Assembly (NCBI GenBank): GCA_045804265.1
Contig: JBJMNK010000153.1
Span: forward strand, 1 to 24,818
Length of the DNA: 24,818 nt
Source of the DNA: JABFXC01 sp045804265
GTDB taxonomy: Bacteria > Gemmatimonadota > Gemmatimonadetes > Gemmatimonadales > Gemmatimonadaceae
Direction of reading: 5' to 3'
Position numbers and translations under genes: made by a program. The notes beneath the pieces are model-generated. The model was not told the DNA's origin. It ran no database searches and saw only the letters and a program-made list of their open reading frames with translations. Position 1 is the first letter of the stretch. Every line of letters begins with the position of its first letter. This document shows, piece by piece, positions 1-6,970 of this stretch.

Positions 1-67
1 AGACGGGGCTCGAACCCGCGACATCAAGCTTGGAAGGCTTGCGCTCTACCAACTGAGCTACTCCCGC
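1..67 (-). tRNA. tRNA-Gly (TCC), 3' end cut by window edge
   Basis: Read on the minus strand, this folds as a tRNA: acceptor 5' strand GCGGGAG (67-61), D arm with AGTTGGTA loop, anticodon stem CAAGC/GCTTG around loop CTTCCAA, giving anticodon TCC (Gly), and a T arm with TTCGAGC. Only the first two bases of the 3' acceptor strand are inside the window, so the last several bases and any CCA lie beyond base 1. It is the third tRNA of a Thr-Tyr-Gly series transcribed leftward; in many bacteria this series leads into tRNA-Thr(GGT) and tuf. Confidence 0.95.
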
Positions 68-136
68 GAGATCGTCGACCGGATGTCCCGCGCCGCGCGT
101 TTTCTGTTCGCGCCGCCCTTTCCGCCGCTCCGACGA

Positions 137-219
137 TGGTGGGGGAAGGATTCGAACCTTCGAAGGCGTTAGCCGTCAGATTTACAGTCTGATCCCGTTG
201 GCCACTTGGGTACCCCACC
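137..219 (-). tRNA. tRNA-Tyr (GTA)
   Basis: Minus-strand class II tRNA with a long variable arm. The acceptor GGTGGGG (219-213) pairs with CCCCACC (144-138), with discriminator A at 137. The anticodon stem TCAGA/TCTGA surrounds the loop CTGTAAA, giving anticodon GTA. The T arm carries TTCGAAT. The 3' CCA is not encoded, so it must be added after transcription. It lies 42 bases downstream of tRNA-Thr in the same transcript. Confidence 0.96.
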
Positions 220-261
220 TAACGCTCACGCGAATGACGCCGGAGCACCCGCTGCCCTCAG

Positions 262-334
262 AGCTGACGGCGAGAATCGAACTCGCAACCGCCTGATTAC
301 AAATCAGGTGCTCTGCCAATTGAGCTACGTCAGC
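262..334 (-). tRNA. tRNA-Thr (TGT)
   Basis: Minus-strand tRNA. The acceptor GCTGACG (334-328) pairs with CGTCAGC (269-263), with discriminator T at 262. The D arm is GCTC..GAGC, the anticodon stem CCTGA/TCAGG with loop TTTGTAA gives anticodon TGT, and the T arm has TTCGATT. It is the first gene of the Thr-Tyr-Gly tRNA cluster and starts about 23 bases after the predicted transcription start. No CCA is encoded. Confidence 0.96.
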
Positions 335-363
335 AGTCCGGCGCATTTTTGCGCGAGACTCTT

Positions 364-392
364 AGAATAAGCAGCCCGGAGAGGGGTGTCAA
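364..392 (-). promoter_or_regulatory. sigma70-type promoter of the tRNA operon
   Basis: On the minus strand a perfect -35 hexamer TTGACA (392-387) is followed by exactly 17 bases and the -10 hexamer TATTCT (369-364). Transcription would begin near 357, about 23 bases before tRNA-Thr. The only mismatch to the consensus pair is in the -10 box. This is the strongest promoter visible in the window and fits a stable-RNA operon. Confidence 0.85.
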
Positions 393-481
393 GCAACGCA
401 CCCGCGCGGACTTAGAGCGCCCGCACCCTCTCGCGTCGAGGCCGGCCGGTCTACGCGCGGCGGCCAGCAAGGCGACGGGGG

Positions 482-1897
482 CTAGCGAATCTTCGTCCAG
501 CGCGTCCCGCCTGGGAGGTCCTCGACCATGATCCCTTCGGCCTCGAGCGATTTCCTGATCCCGTCCGCACGGGCAAAATCACGCCGCGCGCGCGCCTCGC
601 GACGCTCGGCGAGCAACGCCTCGACGCGGGCCGCGAGTGCCGCATCGACTTCTTCCTCGTCGGGGACGACGTCGAGCACGCCATTGATGAGCCGGAAAGC
701 GGCGCGTGCCTCTTCCAGCGCGGCGTGGTCCGACCCGCCGCGATCGAGCTCGGCGTTCGCCGCGCCGATGAATACGTGGAGCGCGGCGAGCGCCTCGGGA
801 GCGTTGAGGTCGTCGAAGAGCGCGGCTCGGGCTGCTTCGCTTGCAACGCGAGCCGCGGCGGCGAGCGCCGGCGACCCGCCCGTCGCCTCGTCGAGTCGGC
901 GTGCGAAGGTCCCGATGCGACGCACCGCGTTGATCGCGGCTTCGATCGCCTCTCCCGACAGGTTGAGCTCCTGCCTGTAGTGGGTGCTGAACACAAAATG
1001 TCGCAGTGCGGCCGCCGAGACATTGTTGGCGCGCAGGTCGGCCACCGACTGAACGTTGCCGACGCGTTTCGCCATCTTCGCGCCCTCGGTCAGCAGGAAG
1101 GCGCCGTGGCACCAGAACCGGCTGAACGTCTTTCCCGTCGCGCCTTCGGACTGCGCAATCTCATCCTCGTGATGAGGAAAGATGAGGTCGATGCCGCCGC
1201 AGTGGAGGTCGAGCGTTTCACCAAGCAGTGACATCGCCATCGCCGAGCACTCGAGATGCCACCCCGGGCGGCCACGTCCCCACGGAGAATCCCAGGCAGC
1301 ACCGGTGCGCTCGTCCTCATCCTTCGCCGCCTTCCAGAGGGCGAAGTCCTGCGCATTCTCCTTCGAGTAGTCGTCCTGCGCCACGCGGGCGCCGGCTTTC
1401 ACCTCGCGCGTGTCGAGCCGCGACAGCCTGCCGTACCGCGGGAATCGACCGATTGCGAAGTACACGCTTGCGTCGTCGGCCACGTAGGCGACGTTTCGTT
1501 CGATCAACTTCTCGACGAGCGCGATCATCTGCGGGATGAACTCGGTCGCGCGCGGATACGATTCCGCACGCTCGATCCGAAGGTATTCGCGGTCCTGATG
1601 AAAGATCTCGATCACCGGGTTCGTCACCTGAGTGATCGTCAGTCCGCGCTCGTTCGCGCGCTTGATGATCTTGTCATCGACGTCCGTCAGGTTCATCACC
1701 TGATGAACCTTCCATCCGCGCAACCGGAGCGCGCGCCGCATCAGGTCCTCGAACAGAAAGGTCCGGAAGTTTCCGAGGTGCGCCGGATTGTAGACCGTCG
1801 GGCCGCAGGTGTACATCCGCACCGACGCGCCGTCGGCCGGCGCAAACGGCTCGACCTGACGGGTCAGCGTGTTGTACAAGCGGAATTCGGTCGACAT
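482..1897 (-). CDS. cysS: cysteinyl-tRNA synthetase
   Basis: This 471-residue class I aminoacyl-tRNA synthetase charges tRNA-Cys with cysteine in the cytoplasm. The HIGH-type motif is PAHLGNF (residues 38-44) within the family block starting at C31. Zinc/cysteine ligands fit C31, C217, H242 and E246, with the family block GGIDLIFPHHEDE around 234-246. The length matches the family (about 460-470). The KMSKS loop reads KMAKR (274-278), so the family serine is alanine. The ATG at 1897 has GGAG about eight bases upstream. It is followed downstream by the tRNA operon, which has its own promoter. Identity is certain from full-length motif order; the effect of the KMAKR change is not known from sequence. 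Confidence 0.97.
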   Translation of the reverse strand: MSTEFRLYNTLTRQVEPFAPADGASVRMYTCGPTVYNPAHLGNFRTFLFEDLMRRALRLRGWKVHQVMNLTDVDDKIIKRANERGLTITQVTNPVIEIFHQDREYLRIERAESYPRATEFIPQMIALVEKLIERNVAYVADDASVYFAIGRFPRYGRLSRLDTREVKAGARVAQDDYSKENAQDFALWKAAKDEDERTGAAWDSPWGRGRPGWHLECSAMAMSLLGETLDLHCGGIDLIFPHHEDEIAQSEGATGKTFSRFWCHGAFLLTEGAKMAKRVGNVQSVADLRANNVSAAALRHFVFSTHYRQELNLSGEAIEAAINAVRRIGTFARRLDEATGGSPALAAAARVASEAARAALFDDLNAPEALAALHVFIGAANAELDRGGSDHAALEEARAAFRLINGVLDVVPDEEEVDAALAARVEALLAERREARARRDFARADGIRKSLEAEGIMVEDLPGGTRWTKIR

Positions 1898-1932
1898 GCG
1901 TGATTCTCCGGGGGCAACGGCAGGGGCGCCGT

Positions 1933-1951
1933 GGCGCGGAAGCTAGGCGCC
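1933..1951 (-). terminator. weak hairpin between the peptide/ABC unit and cysS
   Basis: A five-base inverted repeat, GGCGC and GCGCC, with a nine-base loop lies in the 105-base gap between the end of the membrane protein gene (2003) and cysS (1897). There is no clear T tract. It could be a weak terminator or chance in GC-rich DNA. Confidence 0.2.
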
Positions 1952-2002
1952 GCGAAATGGAGAATCAACTCGCGCCGCAGGCAGCTTCACATTGGTGCAG
2001 CG

Positions 2003-2803
2003 CTACCCGAAGAGCCGAAGAAAGAGCTGAGTGGCGAACGGCAGTACAAGCTGCCCGACAAAGGCGAGCGCGATCCACGTCACGGCGACTGCGATACTGA
2101 GCTGCAGTCGATTGATGGCGTCGCCTCCCCGCCGTCGCCGACGCACGCTCGCGTCGCGCTCAGCGGCATCGGCTGCGAGCAGCGCGTTCCGGACGCACCA
2201 AGCGCTGAGCAGCGCAGCCGCGGTGCATACGACGACCCAATAGCTCGTCGAAGGCCCGGGACGAACGTCGAGCAGATCCAGGAGCATGCGTGGCCCAGGG
2301 GAGAAGCGCACAGGCAGATCGAGCAGCTCGCCGAGGTTGGACGGCGCGGGCGCGATGACGACGCCAATCGCGCGCATGACCGTGTCGAGGGCCAGCGGGA
2401 TCGCGGCCACCGCCAGCCAGCGGGCGACGTCGGGAGCGCGACGCGCCCGTCCGAGCCAGAGCGCGACGAATGCGAGCAGCACCGACGGTACCAGTGGCGG
2501 CAGGAAGACCGTCGCCGCCGTTAGGCGCGTCAACCCCTGCTCGAGGACGAGCAACCGTGGCGTTGCATCGAAGAGTGCGTAGAGATCGCGGGCAAGATCG
2601 CGGTAGATGAATGAGGCCGCGACGAAGTGCGTGGCGACGCACGCCGCCAGGACGGTCCCCACCGGGAACCGCTGCGCGTCGGCTCGATAACGCACGCGAC
2701 CGGAATCGGCGTGCACTGGAATGATGTCGACGGAATTCGCCGCGGCGTCTGGCGACGGCGCTAGCCCGCTGTCTTCACGCGCGGTAGTGGTTGCATCGGT
2801 CAT
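2003..2803 (-). CDS. five-helix membrane protein of the peptide/ABC unit
   Basis: A 266-residue protein I do not recognise as a named family. The first ~45 residues are polar. About five hydrophobic segments follow: near 47-68, 90-118, 126-152, 165-190 and 235-262, with an Arg-rich cytoplasmic-type stretch just before the last. The five-helix plan loosely resembles Yip1-domain proteins, but I see no decisive motif. Its ATG overlaps the stop of the ABC ATPase (ATGA at 2803-2800), so it is translationally coupled and is the last gene of the seven-gene unit. Likely an accessory membrane subunit of the transporter (inference). There is one CGTTAGGC octamer at 2519-2526. Confidence 0.85.
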   Translation of the reverse strand: MTDATTTAREDSGLAPSPDAAANSVDIIPVHADSGRVRYRADAQRFPVGTVLAACVATHFVAASFIYRDLARDLYALFDATPRLLVLEQGLTRLTAATVFLPPLVPSVLLAFVALWLGRARRAPDVARWLAVAAIPLALDTVMRAIGVVIAPAPSNLGELLDLPVRFSPGPRMLLDLLDVRPGPSTSYWVVVCTAAALLSAWCVRNALLAADAAERDASVRRRRRGGDAINRLQLSIAVAVTWIALAFVGQLVLPFATQLFLRLFG

Positions 2804-3744
2804 GAGTTTGGCTCCGCGACCCGCGAGGGCCGGTCGATGAGGTCGAAGAAGCGCTGTTCGAGATCGTCACGGCGGACGACCGAAGAGCGGACACCAACGC
2901 CGACCGCGAGACACTCCGCGAGCACATCTTCGGGCGAATCAGCGCCGAGTGGGACGTGAAGCTCTTCGCCTTGCAGGGAGACGGATGGTCGGCGGCTTTG
3001 CAGGCGGCGCGCGGCGAGTGGGGGTGCATCAACGGTGAGCACCAGGGTACGCTCACCAGTGAATCGCGATGGGTCGATGGCCGCATGGGCGCGCCCTTCC
3101 TTCATCACGACGATGCGCGATGCCAGATGCTCGAGCGAGAGCAGGTCATGCGACGAGAGGATGATGCTTACCCCCTCCTCACGCAGCCCGGCGAGCAATT
3201 CGCGCATCTCGCGTGCTCCGACCGGGTCGAGCCCCGAGAGCGTTTCGTCGAGGAGGAGGATGCGCGGGCGTCCAATGATGGCTTGCGCGACGCCGAGTCG
3301 CTGGACCATTCCACGCGAGAGGTGCGCGACTCGCTTTGTCGCATGCTCGGCGAGTCCGACGCGATCGAGCGAGGCGCGCACGCGTTCGGCGCGTTCCGCA
3401 CCTGACAGCTCGTGAAGTGTCGCGTAGAACTCGAGCGCTTCGCGCACCGACAGAAACCGCGGATACAACGAGCGCTCAGGGACGTATGCGACTCCCGGGG
3501 GACGCCCGAACGGAGATCTCGACGTTCCGAACCAGCTCAACGAACCACTGTCGGGGTGGAGCAGCCCGGCCGCGCAGAGCAGGAAGGTCGATTTCCCGGC
3601 ACCGTTAGGCCCGAGGAGACCGAGCAGTTCACCGTGGGCGAGCTCGAGGTCCATGCCTCGCAGCGCCTCGATCGAGGCACCCCACTGCGCGACGCCGGCG
3701 CGATAGCGCTTGACCAGTCCGGAGGCGGAGAGCGCGACGCTCAT
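2800..3744 (-). CDS. ABC transporter ATP-binding protein (peptide unit)
   Basis: A 314-residue ABC ATPase that would power the permease encoded just before it. Seen: Walker A GPNGAGKS (45-52), signature LSRGM (142-146), Walker B ILLLDE (162-167) followed by a D-loop SGLD, and the switch histidine H199. The residue after the Walker B glutamate is Thr where Pro is usual. The C-terminal ~100 residues extend beyond the nucleotide-binding domain, as in many CcmA/DrrA-like ATPases. I chose the ATG at 3744 because the Walker domain begins right after it and it overlaps the permease stop (ATGA). A longer reading frame runs upstream through the permease region and is not the gene. The exported substrate is unknown; the neighbouring secreted peptides and thioredoxin suggest a link (inference). 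Confidence 0.93.
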   Translation of the reverse strand: MSVALSASGLVKRYRAGVAQWGASIEALRGMDLELAHGELLGLLGPNGAGKSTFLLCAAGLLHPDSGSLSWFGTSRSPFGRPPGVAYVPERSLYPRFLSVREALEFYATLHELSGAERAERVRASLDRVGLAEHATKRVAHLSRGMVQRLGVAQAIIGRPRILLLDETLSGLDPVGAREMRELLAGLREEGVSIILSSHDLLSLEHLASRIVVMKEGRAHAAIDPSRFTGERTLVLTVDAPPLAARRLQSRRPSVSLQGEELHVPLGADSPEDVLAECLAVGVGVRSSVVRRDDLEQRFFDLIDRPSRVAEPNS

Positions 3745-4499
3745 TGAGTGAGTCTCCCGGCGGGCTCGAGTCGATGCAGCCGATACGACGCCAGCGCGAA
3801 GTAGAGGAATGGGGAGCACACCAGCACGACAGGATGATCCATCGCGATGGGCGTGCGGAAAGCGACGGAGCGGAACACGCTCGTCGCGTGCGTCGCCTGC
3901 GGGAGGAGCTGCAGCGCATGCCGCGTCGTGAGTGCAAGGGCGCGCGGCAGTCGATCGAGCAGCCCGCTCTCGAGGAGCAGGGGCACGAACAACACGGCGA
4001 TCATCGCGATCGCGTTGGCCTTTCCCTCGAGAAACGTCGCCAGGAGGAGCATGAAGGCGAGCCAGCCGGCGAGCAACACGACCAGCGCGACGAGGCAGAT
4101 GGAAATAGCGGGGATGTCCTTCGAAGCGGCTCCGACGAGCGCGAGCGGCAGCTGAAGCATGACGAGCACAGACGCGAATGCCAGCGACGCCGCGCCCTGT
4201 CCGAGCAGCACCTCGAGCGGAGAGGCGTCGTGGGCGAGCGCGATGGCGTATTCGCCATCGTCGAGATCGTCGCTGATCGCCCCAGCCGCCAGGACCGTCG
4301 AGCCGACGAGGGTGAACTCGACGAGCGCAGACAACCGGCCAATGAGTGTCGCGTTGTCTGCAAGCGCCCAGGGTAACATGACCAACGCGAGGGCAGCGAT
4401 CGCGATACGCGTTCGAACCACACGCTGCAACCGAAGCTTTGCGATCGCGCGCACTCTGCGGACCGACATCCTCGTCCGTGGCGGTCGTCGGCTGGTCAT
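3741..4499 (-). CDS. ABC transporter permease (peptide unit)
   Basis: A 252-residue integral membrane protein with a basic N-terminus (MTSRRPPRTRMSVRR) and about six hydrophobic segments: near 30-48, 60-78, 100-125, 130-160, 163-182 and 219-240. This matches the ABC-2-type permease plan, although I see no sharp family motif. The start overlaps the stop of the thioredoxin-like gene by ATGA (4499-4496), and its own stop overlaps the ATPase start. The pairing with the downstream ATPase makes the transporter call firm; direction of transport (export is usual for this class) is an inference. Confidence 0.87.
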   Translation of the reverse strand: MTSRRPPRTRMSVRRVRAIAKLRLQRVVRTRIAIAALALVMLPWALADNATLIGRLSALVEFTLVGSTVLAAGAISDDLDDGEYAIALAHDASPLEVLLGQGAASLAFASVLVMLQLPLALVGAASKDIPAISICLVALVVLLAGWLAFMLLLATFLEGKANAIAMIAVLFVPLLLESGLLDRLPRALALTTRHALQLLPQATHATSVFRSVAFRTPIAMDHPVVLVCSPFLYFALASYRLHRLEPAGRLTQ

Positions 4500-4984
4500 T
4501 GCTCGAGCGCCTCGATGGCGCGGCGAAACGGTTCGTCATGCGCAAAGCCGACGAGAAGCTGGCGCGAGCCATCGGCATGAAAGAGGACGAGAGTCGGCAC
4601 GGCGTGCGTTCCAATCGCGTGAATGAGCACGGAGCCGCTGTCGTACGCGAGTGGCCTCGTCAGGCGCAGCTTCTCGCAATAGGATGCGGCGCGGTCCGGG
4701 GTGTCGTTGGTGACGATGGCGCCGCGAATTCGCCTGGCAGTGAGCAACGAGTCGACGAGCACCGCTGCGCGCGAGCAGTGACCGCAGCTGCTCGAGACGT
4801 AGAGCAGCACGAATGGCGGCGTGCGGTCGGCGGCGGCGACGCTCGTGGGCCACGGCAGCTCTCGTGCTGGCGGGACGCGCGCGCCGGCGTAACGAGGCGT
4901 CGAGAGCGTGACGACGAGTCCCGCCAGGACCGCGCTCCCGAGGAGAAGGAGCGCGGCGAGGGCGAACCGGTGAGCGTTGGGCAT
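4496..4984 (-). CDS. membrane-anchored thioredoxin-like protein (CGHC)
   Basis: A 162-residue protein with a single N-terminal membrane anchor (about residues 8-28), then a thioredoxin fold outside the cytoplasmic membrane. The redox pair is C67-G-H-C70 in the context YVSSSCGHCSRAA, and the expected cis-proline is P130 in AVPTLVLF. CGHC is the active site of protein disulfide isomerases and, with CPHC variants, of disulfide-forming enzymes, so oxidase or isomerase activity is plausible; a reductase role cannot be excluded. It lies 13 bases after the first of three genes for secreted cysteine peptides and overlaps the ABC permease. The obvious inference is that it forms or shuffles disulfides in those peptides. 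Confidence 0.9.
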   Translation of the reverse strand: MPNAHRFALAALLLLGSAVLAGLVVTLSTPRYAGARVPPARELPWPTSVAAADRTPPFVLLYVSSSCGHCSRAAVLVDSLLTARRIRGAIVTNDTPDRAASYCEKLRLTRPLAYDSGSVLIHAIGTHAVPTLVLFHADGSRQLLVGFAHDEPFRRAIEALEQ

Positions 4985-4997
4985 GGATCGATCGGGG

Positions 4998-5195
4998 TCA
5001 GCCGCCGACGCCGCAGATTCCGGCGCGGATCATGTAGCACCAGCCACGGATCGAGATCGTGTAATAATTGCTGTTGCCGCCGAAGTCATCGTTGCAAGAG
5101 TCGACGGCCTCGCGGAGACAGTCTGCCCGCGCGGCCCGCGGGCTTCCGAGGAGTGCGCCGAGCGCAAGCACGCCGGCGAAGATGAACTTTTTCAT
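4998..5195 (-). CDS. small secreted four-cysteine peptide (RGWCY type) 1
   Basis: A 65-residue precursor. A lysine start and hydrophobic core (residues 4-17) end in ARA, giving a Sec signal-peptidase site after about residue 24. The mature part is about 41 residues with four cysteines: C26, C34, C53 and C61. The motif RGWCY (50-54) and the earlier C-N-D-D-F-G-G-N are shared with the next peptide gene. The ATG has AGGAG nine to ten bases upstream (AGGAGCTAACTC), supporting translation. No family known to me. It sits between a second such gene and the thioredoxin-like gene. Confidence 0.85.
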   Translation of the reverse strand: MKKFIFAGVLALGALLGSPRAARADCLREAVDSCNDDFGGNSNYYTISIRGWCYMIRAGICGVGG

Positions 5196-5218
5196 GAGTT
5201 AGCTCCTGTTGTTGTTGG

Positions 5219-5407
5219 TCAGAGCACGCAGCTCAGCTCGAGCAGGTAGCACCAGCCGCGTTCGGACACGACGATGGGATTGTTGCCGGAAAACGCCGCG
5301 TCGCAGCTGGCGAGGACCTGGTCGAGCGTCCTGCAGCGTTGTGCGCTCGCGGCCTCCGAAGACGCGGCGACGAGCGCAGCGGCGAGTATCAGCTTCCTTG
5401 AGATCAC
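5219..5407 (-). CDS. small secreted four-cysteine peptide (RGWCY type) 2
   Basis: A 62-residue precursor starting at GTG (5407), with GGAGGT just upstream. The signal peptide ends in ASA, so cleavage is expected after about residue 22, leaving about 40 residues with C25, C35, C53 and C60. RGWCY occupies exactly residues 50-54, as in peptide 1, and SC-D-A-A-F-S-G-N-N parallels SC-N-D-D-F-G-G-N there. The two genes therefore look like diverged tandem duplicates. The C-terminus ends two residues after the last cysteine. Function unknown; candidates are a bacteriocin-like, signalling or envelope peptide. Confidence 0.83.
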   Translation of the reverse strand: MISRKLILAAALVAASSEAASAQRCRTLDQVLASCDAAFSGNNPIVVSERGWCYLLELSCVL

Positions 5408-5449
5408 GGGACCTCCGGATTTCGAGCGCGGTACTGCCGCGCGGTGAGG

Positions 5450-5635
5450 TCAGGGTTGTGAATTCAGCAGCCACTTCTTGCCATCTACCGGACAGTTGCC
5501 GCCCGGGCCTTGCCAGTACGAGGGGAACAGCGCGTCGCAGTTCGGGCCGCCGGACCAGAAGTCCGTCGACTGCGCCGGCGCACGGGACAGCGCCACGGCG
5601 GAAAGAGCTGCGAGAAGGGTGAGTCGGATTCGCAT
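5450..5635 (-). CDS. small secreted two-cysteine peptide 3
   Basis: A 61-residue precursor with a basic start, a hydrophobic core and an APA-Q signal-peptidase site at about residue 21. The mature part is about 40 residues, rich in Trp, Gly and Pro, with C33 and C48. It lacks RGWCY; only the NCDALF segment faintly recalls SCDAAF of peptide 2. I chose the ATG at 5635 because AGGAGA lies seven to eight bases upstream and the signal peptide begins there. The frame opens 16 codons earlier, but without a ribosome site. It is the first gene of the seven-gene unit, so its promoter should lie in 5636-5850. Confidence 0.8.
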   Translation of the reverse strand: MRIRLTLLAALSAVALSRAPAQSTDFWSGGPNCDALFPSYWQGPGGNCPVDGKKWLLNSQP

Positions 5636-5683
5636 GAGCGTCTCCTGTTGAGTGTCAGGCGCTCCCCCGATTCGCGTCGGCAC

Positions 5684-5713
5684 GTTATCGGCGGCGTGTC
5701 ATCGCACCGTCAT
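5684..5713 (-). promoter_or_regulatory. candidate promoter of the peptide/ABC unit
   Basis: On the minus strand ATGACG (5713-5708), 18 bases, then GATAAC (5689-5684) gives a four-of-six match to each of the -35 and -10 boxes, about 49 bases before the first peptide start. This is the best candidate I found in the 252-base gap, but it is weak and unproven. Confidence 0.25.
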
Positions 5714-5819
5714 CCGATCGTCGCTGGCAGTCGCATTCGGCGGCGGCAACTGGCGGGCGAGCGAACCCATGCTCGTGGTGCGTTCGTCTTCGATCTCGAG
5801 CTGCGACCGCCGGAACGCG

Positions 5820-5849
5820 AGAGGGACCCTCGAAGCCGAAGGTCCCTCT
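5820..5849 (-). terminator. hairpin downstream of the DUF1611 gene
   Basis: A perfect nine-base inverted repeat, AGAGGGACC (5820-5828) and GGTCCCTCT (5841-5849), with a 12-base loop starts 38 bases after the DUF1611 stop. No long T run follows on the minus strand, so it is a terminator-like hairpin rather than a textbook intrinsic terminator. It separates the YbjN-PspA unit from the peptide/ABC unit. Confidence 0.6.
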
Positions 5850-5887
5850 TTCAGTAGCGCACGGCCAGCTGATGCTGCAACGCGAGA

Positions 5888-6943
5888 TCAGCCTCGACGC
5901 GTCGCGTGAAATTTTTCGATCGCATCGACGATCGGCGCCGAGTCGAATCGCACCGGATCGGTCGCCGGGAGTCCGGTTTCGTCCTCGGTGCGCCGGATTG
6001 CATCGCGCGCGGCCGCTTCCGAGAGATCGTACGTATTCATTGCAACTGCGATCGTCTTCGATCGCCGCAGTGGCGCAAGCACGCGTTCGTGCAGCGCGAT
6101 GAAATCGGCGAGCGGCGGGATCTTCACCCAGGGGTTGTTGTTGATCGCGACTCGCGACGGCTGCGTGCACATGATCATCGCGTGCGGCAGCGACCCGTGC
6201 ATCAGGCCGTACGTAACGCCCGAGTAGCTCGGATGCACGAGTGATCCCTGTCCCTCGACCAGGACGATCTCCGCTTCCTTCGCCGCGTCGAGCGTGAGGC
6301 GCTCCGCGGCGCCGGCGATGAAGTCGGCGATGACGGCGTCGACGGAGATCCCCCATCCTTCGATCAGGATCCCAGTCTGGCCGGTGCCGGCAAAGGCGAC
6401 GCTCTTCCGCCGCGCGCGAAGGCCGTCGCGGAGCTGGAGCGATGCCGTCATCTTGCCGATGTTGCAGTCGGTGCCGACCGTCAGGACGATCGTCGACTCG
6501 ACGTCGCGGGCACGTCCGGCAGCGACGGTCAAGTTCTCGGGTGGCTTGCGAAGATCGTGAATCGGGACGTCACGCTCACGCGCGAGCGCGGCAAATTCCG
6601 GGTCGTCACCGAGGAACGTGTGCAAGCCGCTCCATATCTCGAGTCCGGCGCGGATCGCTGCGCGCACGATGTCGCGCCAGCTCTCGGGAAACTTCCCACC
6701 TGTCGGCGCGATGCCGATCAGCAGCGCGTTAGGCGCGTGGCTCAACCCGTCCTGCACCGATCCCACGACGGGAATCTCACCGCCGTAGCCGATCACCTCA
6801 TTGGCGGTGCGGCCTGCATGTCGCGAGTCGAGCACGGCGACCACGCGTTCGGGCGAATAGCGGATGCACCCGTTCGCGGTCTTGGACGTCATCGGGCCGA
6901 ACTGGCCCTCGGCGAGCACCAGGTATCGTAAGTCGCGAGCCAT
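5888..6943 (-). CDS. DUF1611 / DgcN-like P-loop protein
   Basis: A 351-residue protein of the DUF1611 family. The N-terminal half is a Rossmann-like domain (AVLDSRHAGR, then IGIAPTGG near 77-83). The C-terminal half has a P-loop-like motif, GTDCNIGKMT (157-166), and later VEGQGSLVHPSYSG and TQPSR. Family members include DgcN, reported as a D-glutamate N-acetyltransferase acting with the DgcA racemase in D-glutamate breakdown. No DgcA-like epimerase is visible here, so the substrate is open. The gene follows the AI-2E-type gene by 27 bases and ends before a hairpin. The ATG at 6943 has only a weak GAAGA ribosome site. Confidence 0.88.
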   Translation of the reverse strand: MARDLRYLVLAEGQFGPMTSKTANGCIRYSPERVVAVLDSRHAGRTANEVIGYGGEIPVVGSVQDGLSHAPNALLIGIAPTGGKFPESWRDIVRAAIRAGLEIWSGLHTFLGDDPEFAALARERDVPIHDLRKPPENLTVAAGRARDVESTIVLTVGTDCNIGKMTASLQLRDGLRARRKSVAFAGTGQTGILIEGWGISVDAVIADFIAGAAERLTLDAAKEAEIVLVEGQGSLVHPSYSGVTYGLMHGSLPHAMIMCTQPSRVAINNNPWVKIPPLADFIALHERVLAPLRRSKTIAVAMNTYDLSEAAARDAIRRTEDETGLPATDPVRFDSAPIVDAIEKFHATRRG

Positions 6944-6970
6944 TTTCTTCGGGAGTCGTGCGGAGGAGCG

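Noticed and set aside
3745..4614. Upstream extension of the first ABC ATPase frame to about 604 codons
   Set aside because: The added 290 residues are Arg/Ala-rich noise overlapping the permease in another frame; the ATG at 3744 overlaps the permease stop and begins the ABC domain.
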